Assembly: GCF_002941025.1 (NCBI RefSeq)
Contig: NZ_PTJS01000001.1
Coordinates: forward strand, 2,852,001 to 2,916,000
DNA: 64,000 nt
Direction of reading: 5' to 3'
DNA from: Streptomyces sp. QL37
GTDB lineage: Bacteria; Actinomycetota; Actinomycetes; Streptomycetales; Streptomycetaceae
The notes under the pieces were generated by a model. The model saw nothing but the letters and a program-made list of their open reading frames with translations, had not been told where the DNA came from and did no database searches. The stretch's first letter is position 1. Every line of letters begins with the position of its first letter. Position numbers and translations under genes: made by a program. Shown piece by piece: positions 12,266-20,477 of this stretch.

Positions 12266-12307
12266 CACCACGCGCACCACTGTGAGGCCCTCCGACCCGG
12301 AGGGCCT
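12224..12307 (+). repeat. attL: 84-bp core including tRNA 3' half and terminator
   Basis: Perfectly identical to 28642-28725. It runs from the tRNA anticodon loop through the acceptor end to the last base of the tRNA terminator hairpin. Weaker similarity continues for about 120 bp beyond the exact block at both ends. Confidence 0.95.
12285..12307 (+). terminator. tRNA-Arg terminator hairpin inside the att core
   Basis: Perfect 10-bp stem AGGCCCTCCG/CGGAGGGCCT with a 3-base loop, followed by CTTC. Duplicated at 28703-28725 in attR, where TTTTC follows. Confidence 0.85.
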
Positions 12308-12358
12308 CTTCGCTGGTCAGGGGCACATTACCGAGCGGTGCGTAGCAGGAACGTAAGC

Positions 12359-12396
12359 GCCGGACCGGCCCCATGTGACCACGAGGACGGTCCGGC
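12359..12396 (-). terminator. hairpin downstream of the integrase gene
   Basis: Stem GCCGGACCG/CGGTCCGGC (12359-12367, 12388-12396) lies 72 bp beyond the integrase stop. Related copies occur at 28771-28820 and 29641-29684. Confidence 0.7.
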
Positions 12397-12467
12397 ACTG
12401 TCCGACTGTCACCGGGTTTCTGCGGGTAGCTACGGAGAATCCACGGAGAAGTTCTCCGCACTCCTCA

Positions 12468-13856
12468 TCAGCCTGCGTCGGGCAGATCTGGCAGGTCTTC
12501 CCCGGCTTCCATCCGCTTCTTGAGCTCCGAGAGCTGACCGGACACGCAGCGGGCGTAGATGGCCAGCAGGACCGGCACGCTGTTCCCCGCCCACTCCGCG
12601 ACCTGTGCCGGCGGAATGCCGTCGTTCAGCCACTTCGTCAACCGGGTGTGCCTCAGGTCATACACCCGCTTCCCCAGCGGGGAGCCGAACTCATCAGGTG
12701 TGAAAATCGCGGCGCGGGCCGATCGCCAGGCCCGGCGGATGACGGAACCTGCGAGCAGTTCGCCGCCCTCCCCCTGGAACAGCAAGTCGCCCGGCTTCAG
12801 CTCTTCGGCCCTGATGTGCTCGCGCAGAATTCTCGTGAGCGACGGATGCCCGGGGACGACACGCGTGTCGTCTGCTGCCCGCCCTTTCAGCCCCCGCTCC
12901 TCGTGGATGGCCCCCGTGTCGGTCCAGTTCTTGCCGACCTCCGGCTGAGCCGTGTGGAACAGCAGCTCGCACCACTGATCCTCATCGTCCACCTCCGGCA
13001 GTTGCACGTCCTGCACACGCATCGCCACCGCTTCCTCGGGACGCGGGCCGGCGTAGTAGAGCACCGCGAAGAAGGCATGCAGTCGGGGGCCACCGCGGGT
13101 GCGACCGCGTACCCACCCCAGCAGCCGGGCCGCCTGGCCGGTGTTCAGGATCGCCCGCTTGTCCACGGCGGACGAAGTCTTCGGGGCGGTCCCCCGGCCC
13201 TTCGGCAGGGGGTTCGTCCGCAGGACCTTGCGCTTCACCGCGTGCTCCATGGCGACGTTGAGGACGCGCCGATTGCGCTTGACGGAGCTGGCCGCGGCCC
13301 GGGTTCCGTCCAGCAGGACATCGAAGGCGCGCAACACGTCGTCCACCTTGGCCGGGTCCTCCCAGGCCGCCATGGACAGCGTGTTCCGTTCCACCCACCT
13401 GAGGATGACGGATACTTCCTGCGGCGCCTCCTCGCGCCGCTTGGTGTTGAAGGCGAACTCACGAAGTGCCGTCCGGACGTCGACCGGCTTGAAGCCTGCT
13501 GGCGGCGTTCGCAGCATCGCGATGGTGGTCGCCGTAAGCGCCTTGGCCGTGTTCTTCCGGCTATTGCCAGCCGTACGGTTCCACTGGACGTCCGCGAACT
13601 GGACCGCGAAGTCGTACCAGTTCACAGCCGTCGCGCCCGACTGGTGCGAGACGGGGCGCCCGGTGCTCAGGCTGAACGCCTCGCCGCGCCGGGTCGCGCT
13701 GACCAGCTCGGAGCGGAAGGCGTCCGCGAGCGCTCGTGTCGCGAACGGGGCTCGCTGCTCGTTGCCGTCGAGGGTCCACCGCACGGTGTACGTGGTGCCC
13801 CGCGAACCTTTGTACGTCGCGGTCTTCCAGACCTTGACGTTGTACGTCGTCTCCAT
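12468..13856 (-). CDS. tyrosine recombinase integrase of the AICE
   Basis: Site-specific recombinase of 462 aa that would catalyse integration into tRNA-Arg. An N-terminal arm-binding/AP2-like region (1-100) and a core-binding domain are followed by a catalytic domain with Arg272 (GPRPEEA), Arg402-His403 (YDLRHTRL) and nucleophile Tyr434 (LLAIYARC). The first position of the usual H-x-x-R is Tyr399, an accepted variant. The ATG start overlaps the Xis stop by one base (TGATG), which fixes the start. Adjacent to attL, as expected. Confidence 0.95.
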   Translation of the reverse strand: METTYNVKVWKTATYKGSRGTTYTVRWTLDGNEQRAPFATRALADAFRSELVSATRRGEAFSLSTGRPVSHQSGATAVNWYDFAVQFADVQWNRTAGNSRKNTAKALTATTIAMLRTPPAGFKPVDVRTALREFAFNTKRREEAPQEVSVILRWVERNTLSMAAWEDPAKVDDVLRAFDVLLDGTRAAASSVKRNRRVLNVAMEHAVKRKVLRTNPLPKGRGTAPKTSSAVDKRAILNTGQAARLLGWVRGRTRGGPRLHAFFAVLYYAGPRPEEAVAMRVQDVQLPEVDDEDQWCELLFHTAQPEVGKNWTDTGAIHEERGLKGRAADDTRVVPGHPSLTRILREHIRAEELKPGDLLFQGEGGELLAGSVIRRAWRSARAAIFTPDEFGSPLGKRVYDLRHTRLTKWLNDGIPPAQVAEWAGNSVPVLLAIYARCVSGQLSELKKRMEAGEDLPDLPDAG

Positions 13857-14053
13857 CAAGCAGCGTCCTCATGATCGTCGAGCCAGTTGTCCAAGTCGCT
13901 CCGCCGTACGCGCAGGTCGCCGTTCGGCAGCTTGATGCAGCGGGGGGCGCGGCCCTTCTGGCGCCAGTCGTAGAACGTGGACCGCGAGACGTGCAGCTCT
14001 TCGCAGACTTCGGGGAGGGTGAGCATCTTGGAAGATCCGGTCTTGCTGGGCAT
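13856..14053 (-). CDS. excisionase (Xis), MerR/AlpA-like helix-turn-helix
   Basis: Small DNA-binding protein of 65 aa. LTLPEVCEELHVSRSTFYDW forms the helix-turn-helix (about 12-31), followed by the wing PNGDLRVRRSDLDNWL. The ATG at 14053 has GAGGAGG upstream; the longer frame reads into the repeat region and is rejected. The stop overlaps the integrase ATG, the classical xis-int arrangement of pSAM2-type elements. Acts with Int in excision. Confidence 0.92.
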   Translation of the reverse strand: MPSKTGSSKMLTLPEVCEELHVSRSTFYDWRQKGRAPRCIKLPNGDLRVRRSDLDNWLDDHEDAA

Positions 14054-14092
14054 TGGGCGTGCCTCCTCGGCCGTGCCTCTTGTCCTGGTGGA

Positions 14093-14342
14093 TCCGCCAC
14101 GTCCGCCACGCCGCCACACCGCAGGTCAGAGCCCTGCATTTGTGGCGGATAGCGATTCTGTGGCGGATAGGTGCCGCCACACACGTGGTGTGGCGGCACC
14201 TAGTGGCGCTGGGGTTCAGCCCGCGACCGGAAAGAGCGGTGTGGCGGTTTCCGTAGACATGTGGCGGATGGCTGTGGCGCTATCCGCCACGGATTCACCC
14301 CCGCTGACCTGCGGTGTGGCGGATGTGGCGGACGTGGCGGAT
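14093..14342. repeat. iteron-like TGTGGCGGAT repeats and a 13-bp hairpin, possible replication origin
   Basis: TGTGGCGGAT or one-mismatch copies occur at 14141, 14159, 14240, 14260, 14315, 14324 and 14333 (the last three in a 9-bp tandem), with inverted copies near 14093, 14101 and 14281. A perfect hairpin GGTGCCGCCACAC-N5-GTGTGGCGGCACC spans 14170-14200. Part of the array lies in the 3' end of the DUF3631 gene, where it encodes Ser-Ala-Thr repeats. Confidence 0.6.
14120..14136 (+). repeat. 17-bp repeat shared with the attR side
   Basis: CGCAGGTCAGAGCCCTG occurs here, upstream of xis, and again at 28602-28618, 24 bp inside attR. Could be an arm-type site for Int or Xis. Confidence 0.5.
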
Positions 14343-15463
14343 TCCTCCGGGGGTGGAGGGCAGTACCGGGTCCAGGCGTCGGTGAGGTCTTCCGCGTAGT
14401 AGCCCTTGGGGAAGCCGGACGGGGTACGGATGCCGCGCGGCTTGATGGGCTTGTTGGCGGGGGTGACGTACTGGGCGAGGAGCCGGGCCAGGGTGCGGGA
14501 GTTGATCGGCTTGTCGTCCAGATCTCCCCAGGGGGCGTCATCCATGGCCAGCAGGCCTTCCAGGACGACGGCGGTCGGCACGCGGTCCGCGCCGCAGAAG
14601 ACCCGGTCGCGGAGGTCGGTCAGCAGCCGTACTCCGAGGGAGGCTTCGTCGTTGTCGTGGGCGGCGCTGATCAGTTCCAGGCACGCGGTGCGGGCCCGTG
14701 CGGGCCAGTCGCCCCCGGCGGCGTCGGCGACGGCGAGGAGGGGCTCCCAGACGTCGGCGGGCCGGTCGGTGACTCCGTCGGGCATCTCGGGCCAGGCGTC
14801 GGCGACCTGGTCGCGGACGGTGTCGGCCCACGCCGCGAGCTGGTCGCGCAGTTCGTGGCCCTGCTTCTCGTGGATGCGCTGCCGGTAGGGCTCCACCCGC
14901 TCGTTCGGGGCGCGCTTGCGCATGCGGACGATGACCGAGCGGGTCAGCACCGTGTCGGGCAGGGAGCCGAGCCCGGCCATGGCGACCGCGCAGTAGGAGC
15001 CGAAGACCTGCGCGTTCTGGTTGGAGCCTTCCCCGACGCACCGCAGGGCACCGCCGATGCGCCGGTACCCGGCGTTCAGGAACCCGCGCAAGGCTTCGTC
15101 CGCGCCGGCCTTCGGGCCGAAGATGGTGTCCACCTCGTCGAAGAGCACCGTGGGCAGCCCGGCAGCAGAGTCGACGAGCCGGTACAGGGCGTTCGCGGAT
15201 GCCGAGACCGTGCTGACCGGCCGTGGGGTGAGAAGTTCCACGATCTCCAGCGCCCGGGACTTCCCCGACCCCGGCTCCGGGGAGAGGAACGCGATCCGGG
15301 GTGTGGTCTCGAAGCACTCCACCAGGTGAGCGTGAGCGTCCCACAGCGTGACGGCGACGTAGGCGGCCTCGGTGGGGAAGACGTTGAACCTGCGGTGGAA
15401 GGTCTCCACGTCGTTGAGCACGGCGGCGCCGTCGAGATTTGCTGCGGGTGGTGTCGCGTTCAT
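14216..15463 (-). CDS. DUF3631-domain ATPase, replication protein of the AICE
   Basis: P-loop protein of 415 aa with Walker A SPEPGSGKS (about residues 57-65) and Walker B VLFDEVD, followed by the DUF3631 region common in actinomycete plasmid and phage replication modules. The tail carries three Ser-Ala-Thr triplets encoded by the TGTGGCGGA repeats. Starts at ATG 15463, overlapping the stop of the next upstream gene (ATGA). Paired with the primase/polymerase gene, it probably supplies helicase/ATPase function in element replication. Confidence 0.85.
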   Translation of the reverse strand: MNATPPAANLDGAAVLNDVETFHRRFNVFPTEAAYVAVTLWDAHAHLVECFETTPRIAFLSPEPGSGKSRALEIVELLTPRPVSTVSASANALYRLVDSAAGLPTVLFDEVDTIFGPKAGADEALRGFLNAGYRRIGGALRCVGEGSNQNAQVFGSYCAVAMAGLGSLPDTVLTRSVIVRMRKRAPNERVEPYRQRIHEKQGHELRDQLAAWADTVRDQVADAWPEMPDGVTDRPADVWEPLLAVADAAGGDWPARARTACLELISAAHDNDEASLGVRLLTDLRDRVFCGADRVPTAVVLEGLLAMDDAPWGDLDDKPINSRTLARLLAQYVTPANKPIKPRGIRTPSGFPKGYYAEDLTDAWTRYCPPPPEESATSATSATPQVSGGESVADSATAIRHMSTETATPLFPVAG

Positions 15464-15810
15464 ACGGCGGCGCCTTCCTGGTGGGTGCGGAGCGGGCAGA
15501 AGTCGCGGTGGCGGGTGTGGTCTTCGATCAAGGCGAGGGCTTTGCGGTGGCCGGCGGCGAACCGGTTGCGGCCGCACGCGCAGATGCTCGTGGCGGTCGG
15601 GACCGCGCCGCGGGGGGCGCTGATGGTGAGCCAGGCGAGGGCGTAGCGGCCGTCTCCGGTCTGCTGGTCAGGGAGAGCAGCAGTAGGGACGCCTTCGGCG
15701 ACGCCCTTCGCCGCCCCACCGCCGGTGGCGGCCGGGGCCGGTTCGGCGAGGTAGGGGCCGGTGGGGGTGGAGGGCAGGCATTTCAGAGGGGGATTCGGCC
15801 GGGTGCTCAT
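15460..15810 (-). CDS. small cysteine-containing hypothetical protein of the AICE
   Basis: 116 aa, starting MSTRPNPPLKCLP; ATGA overlaps with both neighbours place it in the replication operon. The C-terminal half has CACGRNRFAAGHRKAL followed by HTRHRDFCPL, so Cys and His residues could bind zinc. The N-terminal half is Pro-rich and low in predicted structure. No family recognised; a role as accessory to primase is only suggested by position. Confidence 0.7.
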   Translation of the reverse strand: MSTRPNPPLKCLPSTPTGPYLAEPAPAATGGGAAKGVAEGVPTAALPDQQTGDGRYALAWLTISAPRGAVPTATSICACGRNRFAAGHRKALALIEDHTRHRDFCPLRTHQEGAAV

Positions 15811-16697
15811 GTCGTCTCCCGTGGCCGGCAGGTGCGCAGGGACCAGTTCAGAACGCTGCGCAGAGTCGAGCGGCACTGGGATGCCGGGAGTCCGGCGGTC
15901 TCGCCCGCCCTCTGAAATGCCTCTTCCACCTCGTGCCGCGTGAGGTCGCCCCATGCGACGAAGCGGGCCACCTTCCGGGCGCTCTCGAAGAGTTGCGCTT
16001 CACGGCCGCCCTCGGCGGTGGCGGCCACGAGGGCGGTCTCCCGCTCCAGCGCCGTCTCGGCAGCCCGGTTGCCCCTCCTCGGCGCGGACAGCAACGGGGG
16101 CCCGGTGGGGCGCTCCACGGGCTTGAGAGCGTCCAACAGCCACCCGGGCATCGCAGCCACCGGGGCGTGGTCGATCACCTCGTACGCTCGACCGTTGACG
16201 GTGCTGCCGGGGGCGACGACGTACCCGCCCCACGCCCGGGTGTCGATCGAGGGAGCGAGGAACCCGGCGGTGTTGCCGAGCCGGATGCTGTCCGGGGCGG
16301 TGAAGTACAGGTGCTCTCCACCGCTCGCGGTCCGCACCCGGTACGTGGCCGGGACGGCCTGGCCGGCGCGCTCGCAGAGCGCTCCAAAGGTCGTCACGCC
16401 GCAAGGCGTGTCCGTACTGCTCTTCTGCTTGGGCATGTCGAGGTCGACGACGACCAGCCCGGAGGGGCCGGTGGCGATGCCGATGTTGAACGGCCTGTCG
16501 GCCCAGGCTCGGCGGATGCGGTCCGGGTCGATGGTGGCCCGGTCCTCCCACTTGCGGTGACCACCCGCGCAGTCCCCGATCAGGGGGCAGACGGCTTCAC
16601 CATGGAGCGCGGGGCGCTTGTCAGCGGGCCGGAGCGGGAAGACGTGCCAGCCACGTTCGGCCGCGTCCAGGGCGGCGGTCAGGCGGTGGGTGCTCAT
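15807..16697 (-). CDS. bifunctional DNA primase/polymerase (prim-pol) N-terminal domain protein
   Basis: 296-aa archaeo-eukaryotic-type primase. WHVFPLRPADKRP at residues 17-29 is the typical start of the domain, VVVDLDMP holds the metal-binding D-x-D and GGEHLYFTAP the catalytic His. Start ATG 16697 overlaps the methylase stop. In AICEs this protein with the adjacent ATPase forms the replication initiator module. Confidence 0.9.
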   Translation of the reverse strand: MSTHRLTAALDAAERGWHVFPLRPADKRPALHGEAVCPLIGDCAGGHRKWEDRATIDPDRIRRAWADRPFNIGIATGPSGLVVVDLDMPKQKSSTDTPCGVTTFGALCERAGQAVPATYRVRTASGGEHLYFTAPDSIRLGNTAGFLAPSIDTRAWGGYVVAPGSTVNGRAYEVIDHAPVAAMPGWLLDALKPVERPTGPPLLSAPRRGNRAAETALERETALVAATAEGGREAQLFESARKVARFVAWGDLTRHEVEEAFQRAGETAGLPASQCRSTLRSVLNWSLRTCRPRETT

Positions 16698-17425
16698 GCT
16701 GCGACCTCTCCGGTCCGGGTGCGGCTGAGGAACGTGCGTCCGATCAGCTCGGTGTAGGCAGGCGGGATGGCTTCGGTGAGTTCCTCGCGGACGTCGGTCC
16801 ATGTGATGCCCATGGCCTGCTGCATCTCCGGCACGGTGGCCTTGCCGCCGCCGGCGCCGTACGGGGCGACGTACGGGCCCTCGCGGTAGACGCCGTGCCG
16901 GTGGCCGCGTACGTAGCCCCGGTGCTTCGGGTGTGCCGGCTGCGGCATGCTCCAGCCGCCCAGCTCGAAGTTGCGGTGGCGCAGGACACCGAGACCGAAC
17001 ATCTCTCCGCACAGCCAGACGTCCCGCCGGACGGGGGCCTTCCCTGTGGGCTGCTCGATGACGTACGGGAGGCCCGTTGCGTCGAGCAGGGTGCGGAGTT
17101 CGGGGATGAGCTGGACGTGGGTGCGGCCCCAGCCGCGTGAGGCGTTGGTGCCTACGGTCAGGGAGCATCCGGCCTGGCAGGGCGGGGAGGTGTGTACTCC
17201 CGCGTACTGCTCGATCTCGCCCGAGGCGATGAGCGCGGCGAGGTATTCGAGGGCGTCGGCGCGGTGAAAGGTGAAGGGGTAGTTCGGGCGGTCGGCGATG
17301 TCGATCCCGGTCACCTCGAACCCGGCGCGGTGGTAGCCCATGGCCGCGCCGCCGGCGCAGCAGAAGAGATCGAGCAAGCGGGGCCGGTGGCCCGGGGCTC
17401 GCCGGATCGGGACAGGTTGAGTCAT
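16694..17425 (-). CDS. C5-cytosine methyltransferase-like protein
   Basis: 243 aa. Motif I LLDLFCCAGGAAMGY (residues 17-31) binds SAM; motif IV TSPPCQAGCS carries the catalytic Cys of the PC dipeptide; motif VI is YVIEQP in place of the usual ENV. It is shorter than most C5 methylases and the target-recognition region is reduced. No endonuclease gene is next to it, so it is an orphan methylase that may protect the element from host restriction, as in phages (inference). Confidence 0.85.
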   Translation of the reverse strand: MTQPVPIRRAPGHRPRLLDLFCCAGGAAMGYHRAGFEVTGIDIADRPNYPFTFHRADALEYLAALIASGEIEQYAGVHTSPPCQAGCSLTVGTNASRGWGRTHVQLIPELRTLLDATGLPYVIEQPTGKAPVRRDVWLCGEMFGLGVLRHRNFELGGWSMPQPAHPKHRGYVRGHRHGVYREGPYVAPYGAGGGKATVPEMQQAMGITWTDVREELTEAIPPAYTELIGRTFLSRTRTGEVAA

Positions 17426-17507
17426 GCTGGATCTCTCCAGTTCTCGTGAGAGCGGCTGGACGAGGGCGGCCCCGGTTTCATTGGCGTGAGGTCGGGGGCC
17501 GCTTTCG

Positions 17508-17681
17508 TCAGTTGTGGAAGCGGTTGGACGTGGGGTGTTGGTCGCACCAGTCCTCGGCGCACACCTTGTGGACCGGTTCGCGGTCGTGGCTGCGCATGGG
17601 GGTGGGTTTGCCGCAGAGCACGCACGGCAGGTCTCGGGAGGCGTCGAAGTGGCGGGCGTCCCGCCAGTCCAGGAGCGGCAC
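17508..17681 (-). CDS. 57-aa zinc-finger-like protein
   Basis: Short gene read directly from the sequence: GTG at 17681 with GGGAG 6 bp upstream, stop TGA at 17508. The product contains CVLCGKPTPMRSHD and HKVCAEDWCDQHP, i.e. a C-x2-C plus C/H cluster resembling HNH or ribbon-type zinc binding. In-frame TAA of the upstream gene sits 15 bp before the start. Similar small cysteine-rich proteins are frequent in AICE operons; function unknown. The overlapping alternative frame (17422-17625) is Pro/Arg-rich and rejected. Confidence 0.75.
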   Translation of the reverse strand: MPLLDWRDARHFDASRDLPCVLCGKPTPMRSHDREPVHKVCAEDWCDQHPTSNRFHN

Positions 17682-17696
17682 GACCAGCTCCCGGGG

Positions 17697-18164
17697 TTAG
17701 TGGTGGTTGATGGTGCCGTTGGCCTTGCCGAACATCCCGGACGCGGTGATGTTCTGCGTGATGTGCGTCGTGCCCCGCCCGGTGCCGGCCGCGCTACGGC
17801 CGAGCCGGAGGAGGAGCGGCGCGCCGATGGCTGCGGCGGCGATGAGGGCGACGGCGGCCCAGAGGGCTTGGCTCATGGCGATCAGTCCCGGGGCTGCGTA
17901 GGAGATGCCGATTCCGGCGGCGGCGACGCCTCCGCCGATCGTCGGTGTGAGCAGGGCGGTGGTCTTGGCCCATGTCGGGATCGGCTGTGCGACCGGGACC
18001 GGCGGCGTGGGCGGGGCCTGCTGTGGGGTGTAGGCGAGGGTTCGGATGCCGCCGGGGAGGGTGACCATCTGGACTCCCGGGGGGATCTCGTGGGGCAGCA
18101 TCGTGGGGTGTTGGGTGGGCTGCTGGGGGGTGAGGGTGGTGATCTCGTACGCGGTCTCATGCAC
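17697..18164 (-). CDS. small membrane protein of the AICE transfer region
   Basis: 155 aa beginning MHETAYEITTLTPQQ. A Pro/Thr/Gln-rich N-terminus (1-65) is followed by two hydrophobic segments (about 70-90 and 98-122) and a polar tail ending in NHH. Located between traB and the replication genes after a strong hairpin; likely a membrane accessory of transfer or spread. No named family. Confidence 0.7.
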   Translation of the reverse strand: MHETAYEITTLTPQQPTQHPTMLPHEIPPGVQMVTLPGGIRTLAYTPQQAPPTPPVPVAQPIPTWAKTTALLTPTIGGGVAAAGIGISYAAPGLIAMSQALWAAVALIAAAAIGAPLLLRLGRSAAGTGRGTTHITQNITASGMFGKANGTINHH

Positions 18165-18186
18165 GACGGGGCTCCTTCAGCAGCGC

Positions 18187-18222
18187 GGGGGACCACACCT
18201 TGATGTCAAGGTGTGGTCCCCC
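18187..18222. terminator. strong hairpin between traB and the membrane-protein gene
   Basis: Perfect 17-bp arms GGGGGACCACACCTTGA / TCAAGGTGTGGTCCCCC with a 2-base centre, between the traB downstream repeats and the next gene's ATG (18164). Consistent with transcription stopping after traB. Confidence 0.8.
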
Positions 18223-18224
18223 GT

Positions 18225-18296
18225 GGTTGTCGTGTCGCTTGTCGTCCGGCTTGTCGTGTGGCTTGTCGCTTGTCTTGTCTTGTCGCTTGTCGCCTT
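18225..18296. repeat. six 12-bp direct repeats, candidate clt/TraB recognition locus
   Basis: Units start at 18225, 18237, 18249, 18261, 18273 and 18285 with consensus GCTTGTCGNNNN (minus strand CGACAAGC core); the fifth is degenerate. The array lies 90-160 bp downstream of the traB stop. TraB of pSVH1 is known to bind 8-bp repeats at the clt locus next to traB, so this position and structure fit. Confidence 0.65.
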
Positions 18297-18385
18297 GCAG
18301 GTCACAACCTGTTTTCGGCCCTCACAGGCCCGTGTGGGCGGGTTCTCGGGCGGGGTGGGTGTCAGGCGACAAGCGAGGGGCGGGC

Positions 18386-20476
18386 TCAGGTGTAGCGGCG
18401 GTGGACGTAGCGGGTTTTGGTGCCCTCTCCGACGCGGGCCGCTTCTCCTTCCTCGGCCCATTCCTTGAGCCAGCCGACGACCGTCTGCCGCGAGGTGCCG
18501 TGCTCGTCGGCGAGCGCGCGGGCGATCGCGGAAGCGCCGGTGCCCTCGGGGCCGGCGTCCATGAGGATCCGGAGCGCGGCTTGCCGGGCGGCGTTGTTCT
18601 CCGGCCGCAGGGCGGAGAGGTTCAGCCCCGGTGCGGCGGGACGCTCCGGGTCCTGTCGGGGTTCGGGGGCGGTGCCGAATTGCTGGTCGATCTGCTCCAT
18701 GAACGCCCGTACCGCCGCGTCCTCATCGGCCGCCGGTGCGGGCTGCTGGTCGCGGAGCGCGGACAGGTTCAATCCCGCCCCACTGTTGGCTGCCGACTGC
18801 GCGGCCGGCCCCGCAGCACCCGGGGTGGTGGTGTGGTCGCGCATCCACGCGGTCCGCTCGGGGGCCCACCGACCGGCGTAGGCGCCCCCGGCCGCCTTGG
18901 TCGACGGCTTGTCGAGGGCGGGGTGGATGCTCGAAGTGGCGGTGACGATGTCGCGGATCTGGTTGGGCAGGATCCGCCACGACTTGAACAGCCCGACTTC
19001 GCTCTCGGGAGTGCCCATGAATCCCGATCCCTTGTACGGGGCCTGCTCGGGCTTGAGGCCACGGGAGCCGGGGAACTGCTTGCCCAGGTCCATGCCCTCC
19101 TTCTCACCCCCGGTGAGCGCCACCCGCACCTTGGCTTCCCGGCGGATCATGAGGTTGCCGACCACGCTGCTGGTGGCACCGAGCGCGGTCAGAACAGTGC
19201 GGATGCCCATGGCGCGGGCGATCCGGATGACTTCCAGGATCAGGGCGGCGAGCTTCTTCAGCTCCCGGTCGTTGCTGGAGAGGATCTCCGCACCCTCGTC
19301 CACGACCAGCATGATCTGCGGGATCTGGGCGCTGATCGGGAGCAGGTCCGTGTTCGCCTGTGCCATGAGGTCCTGGTAGGCGGTCTTGCGGTGCTTCGCG
19401 ATCCGCACCGCCGCGTTCAGCATCACCAGCGCCTCCTGGTGGGAGGCGGCCAGCCAGTCGACACCGGGGTGGACCCCGTCCACGGGGTGGCCGTGGGTGT
19501 CGAAGGCGGGGCGGGCCCAGGGCAGGCCGGCCGATCCGGCGTTCAGGTCGATGACCCAGGTCAGCACGTCCTCGGCACGGGCGAACCCGGCCAGGATCGT
19601 GTGGACCATGTTCGTCTTCCCCGACCCCGTCGGCCCCACGACCAAGGCGCACTGCTCGCGCAGGTACGCCTTGATCTCGTCCGCGTTGGTGCGCAGCCCC
19701 CAGGGGATGCCGGTGTGGATGGACAGGCGGCTGTAGTCGGAGGGGTAGAAGACTTCCTGTTCCAGCACGTTCTTGGTGGTGACGTCGATCAGGACGCGGC
19801 CTTGGTCGATGCCGGGTCCGGCGGTGGCGGTGCAGCCGTGCGGGAGGCGGGCATCGGCGCTGAGCTTGGCCGACTCCTGAGCGATCCGCCCGTACGTCGT
19901 GCCGCCGGCGGGGAGTTCGGCGTCGATGGTGAACCCGGTGCCGGTCGGCCACATCTCCACCGCCAGCACCCGCAGCGTGATCCCGCAGACCCGCTGAACG
20001 CGGTCCACCCATTCCGCGGCGATCGCCCGGCGCCCGGCGGACAGCTCGGCGGCGACCTGGCGTTCGGTGGCTGCCAGGGCTTCCAGCTCCCGGGCTTCCT
20101 CGTGGAGGAGCGTGGAGTGGGCGGTGGTCCCGATGCCGACGCCGATGGCGGCGAGGGAGCCGAGCGCGGCCCAGGTCAGGGGCCCGGTGGTCATGGCCCA
20201 GGTGGTCCATCCGGCACCGACGAGCCAGGATGCGGACCGCATGCCGATGGTGCGGGCGGAGAGGCGGTCGCGCAGGCTGCTGATGGTGTGGCCGATCGCG
20301 CCGGTGGCGCCGACGGCGAGGGCCCAGCCGGGGGGCATGCCGGTGGCGGCGCCGGTGGTGGCGAGGGCGAAGGCTCCGGTGGTGGCGGACAGGGCGCCGG
20401 TCACGGGTCCGTGACCAGCAGCCCAGTCCCACACCGGACCACCGGACTGCTTGTTGGTGGTGGTGTTGGTGGTCAT
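18386..20476 (-). CDS. traB: TraB, FtsK/SpoIIIE-type conjugal DNA translocase
   Basis: 696-aa hexameric ATPase expected to move double-stranded plasmid DNA between mycelial cells. Hydrophobic N-terminal segments (about 25-65 and 82-118) anchor it to the membrane. Walker A GPTGSGKT is at 281-288 and Walker B IMLVVDEGAE at 387-396. The C-terminal 70 residues form a winged helix (GTSRQTVVGWLKEW) like FtsK gamma and pSVH1 TraB, used for sequence recognition. The octapeptide GLNLSALR occurs twice in the linker. The upstream disrupted gene ends 1 bp before its ATG. Confidence 0.93.
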   Translation of the reverse strand: MTTNTTTNKQSGGPVWDWAAGHGPVTGALSATTGAFALATTGAATGMPPGWALAVGATGAIGHTISSLRDRLSARTIGMRSASWLVGAGWTTWAMTTGPLTWAALGSLAAIGVGIGTTAHSTLLHEEARELEALAATERQVAAELSAGRRAIAAEWVDRVQRVCGITLRVLAVEMWPTGTGFTIDAELPAGGTTYGRIAQESAKLSADARLPHGCTATAGPGIDQGRVLIDVTTKNVLEQEVFYPSDYSRLSIHTGIPWGLRTNADEIKAYLREQCALVVGPTGSGKTNMVHTILAGFARAEDVLTWVIDLNAGSAGLPWARPAFDTHGHPVDGVHPGVDWLAASHQEALVMLNAAVRIAKHRKTAYQDLMAQANTDLLPISAQIPQIMLVVDEGAEILSSNDRELKKLAALILEVIRIARAMGIRTVLTALGATSSVVGNLMIRREAKVRVALTGGEKEGMDLGKQFPGSRGLKPEQAPYKGSGFMGTPESEVGLFKSWRILPNQIRDIVTATSSIHPALDKPSTKAAGGAYAGRWAPERTAWMRDHTTTPGAAGPAAQSAANSGAGLNLSALRDQQPAPAADEDAAVRAFMEQIDQQFGTAPEPRQDPERPAAPGLNLSALRPENNAARQAALRILMDAGPEGTGASAIARALADEHGTSRQTVVGWLKEWAEEGEAARVGEGTKTRYVHRRYT

Positions 20477-20477
20477 G

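Noticed and set aside
16694..17425. Restriction-modification system
   Set aside because: Only a methylase-like gene is present; neighbours are replication and zinc-finger proteins.
17422..17625. 67-codon minus-strand frame overlapping the zinc-finger gene
   Set aside because: Pro/Arg/Gln-rich out-of-frame reading; the other frame has conserved Cys/His pairs and a better ribosome site.
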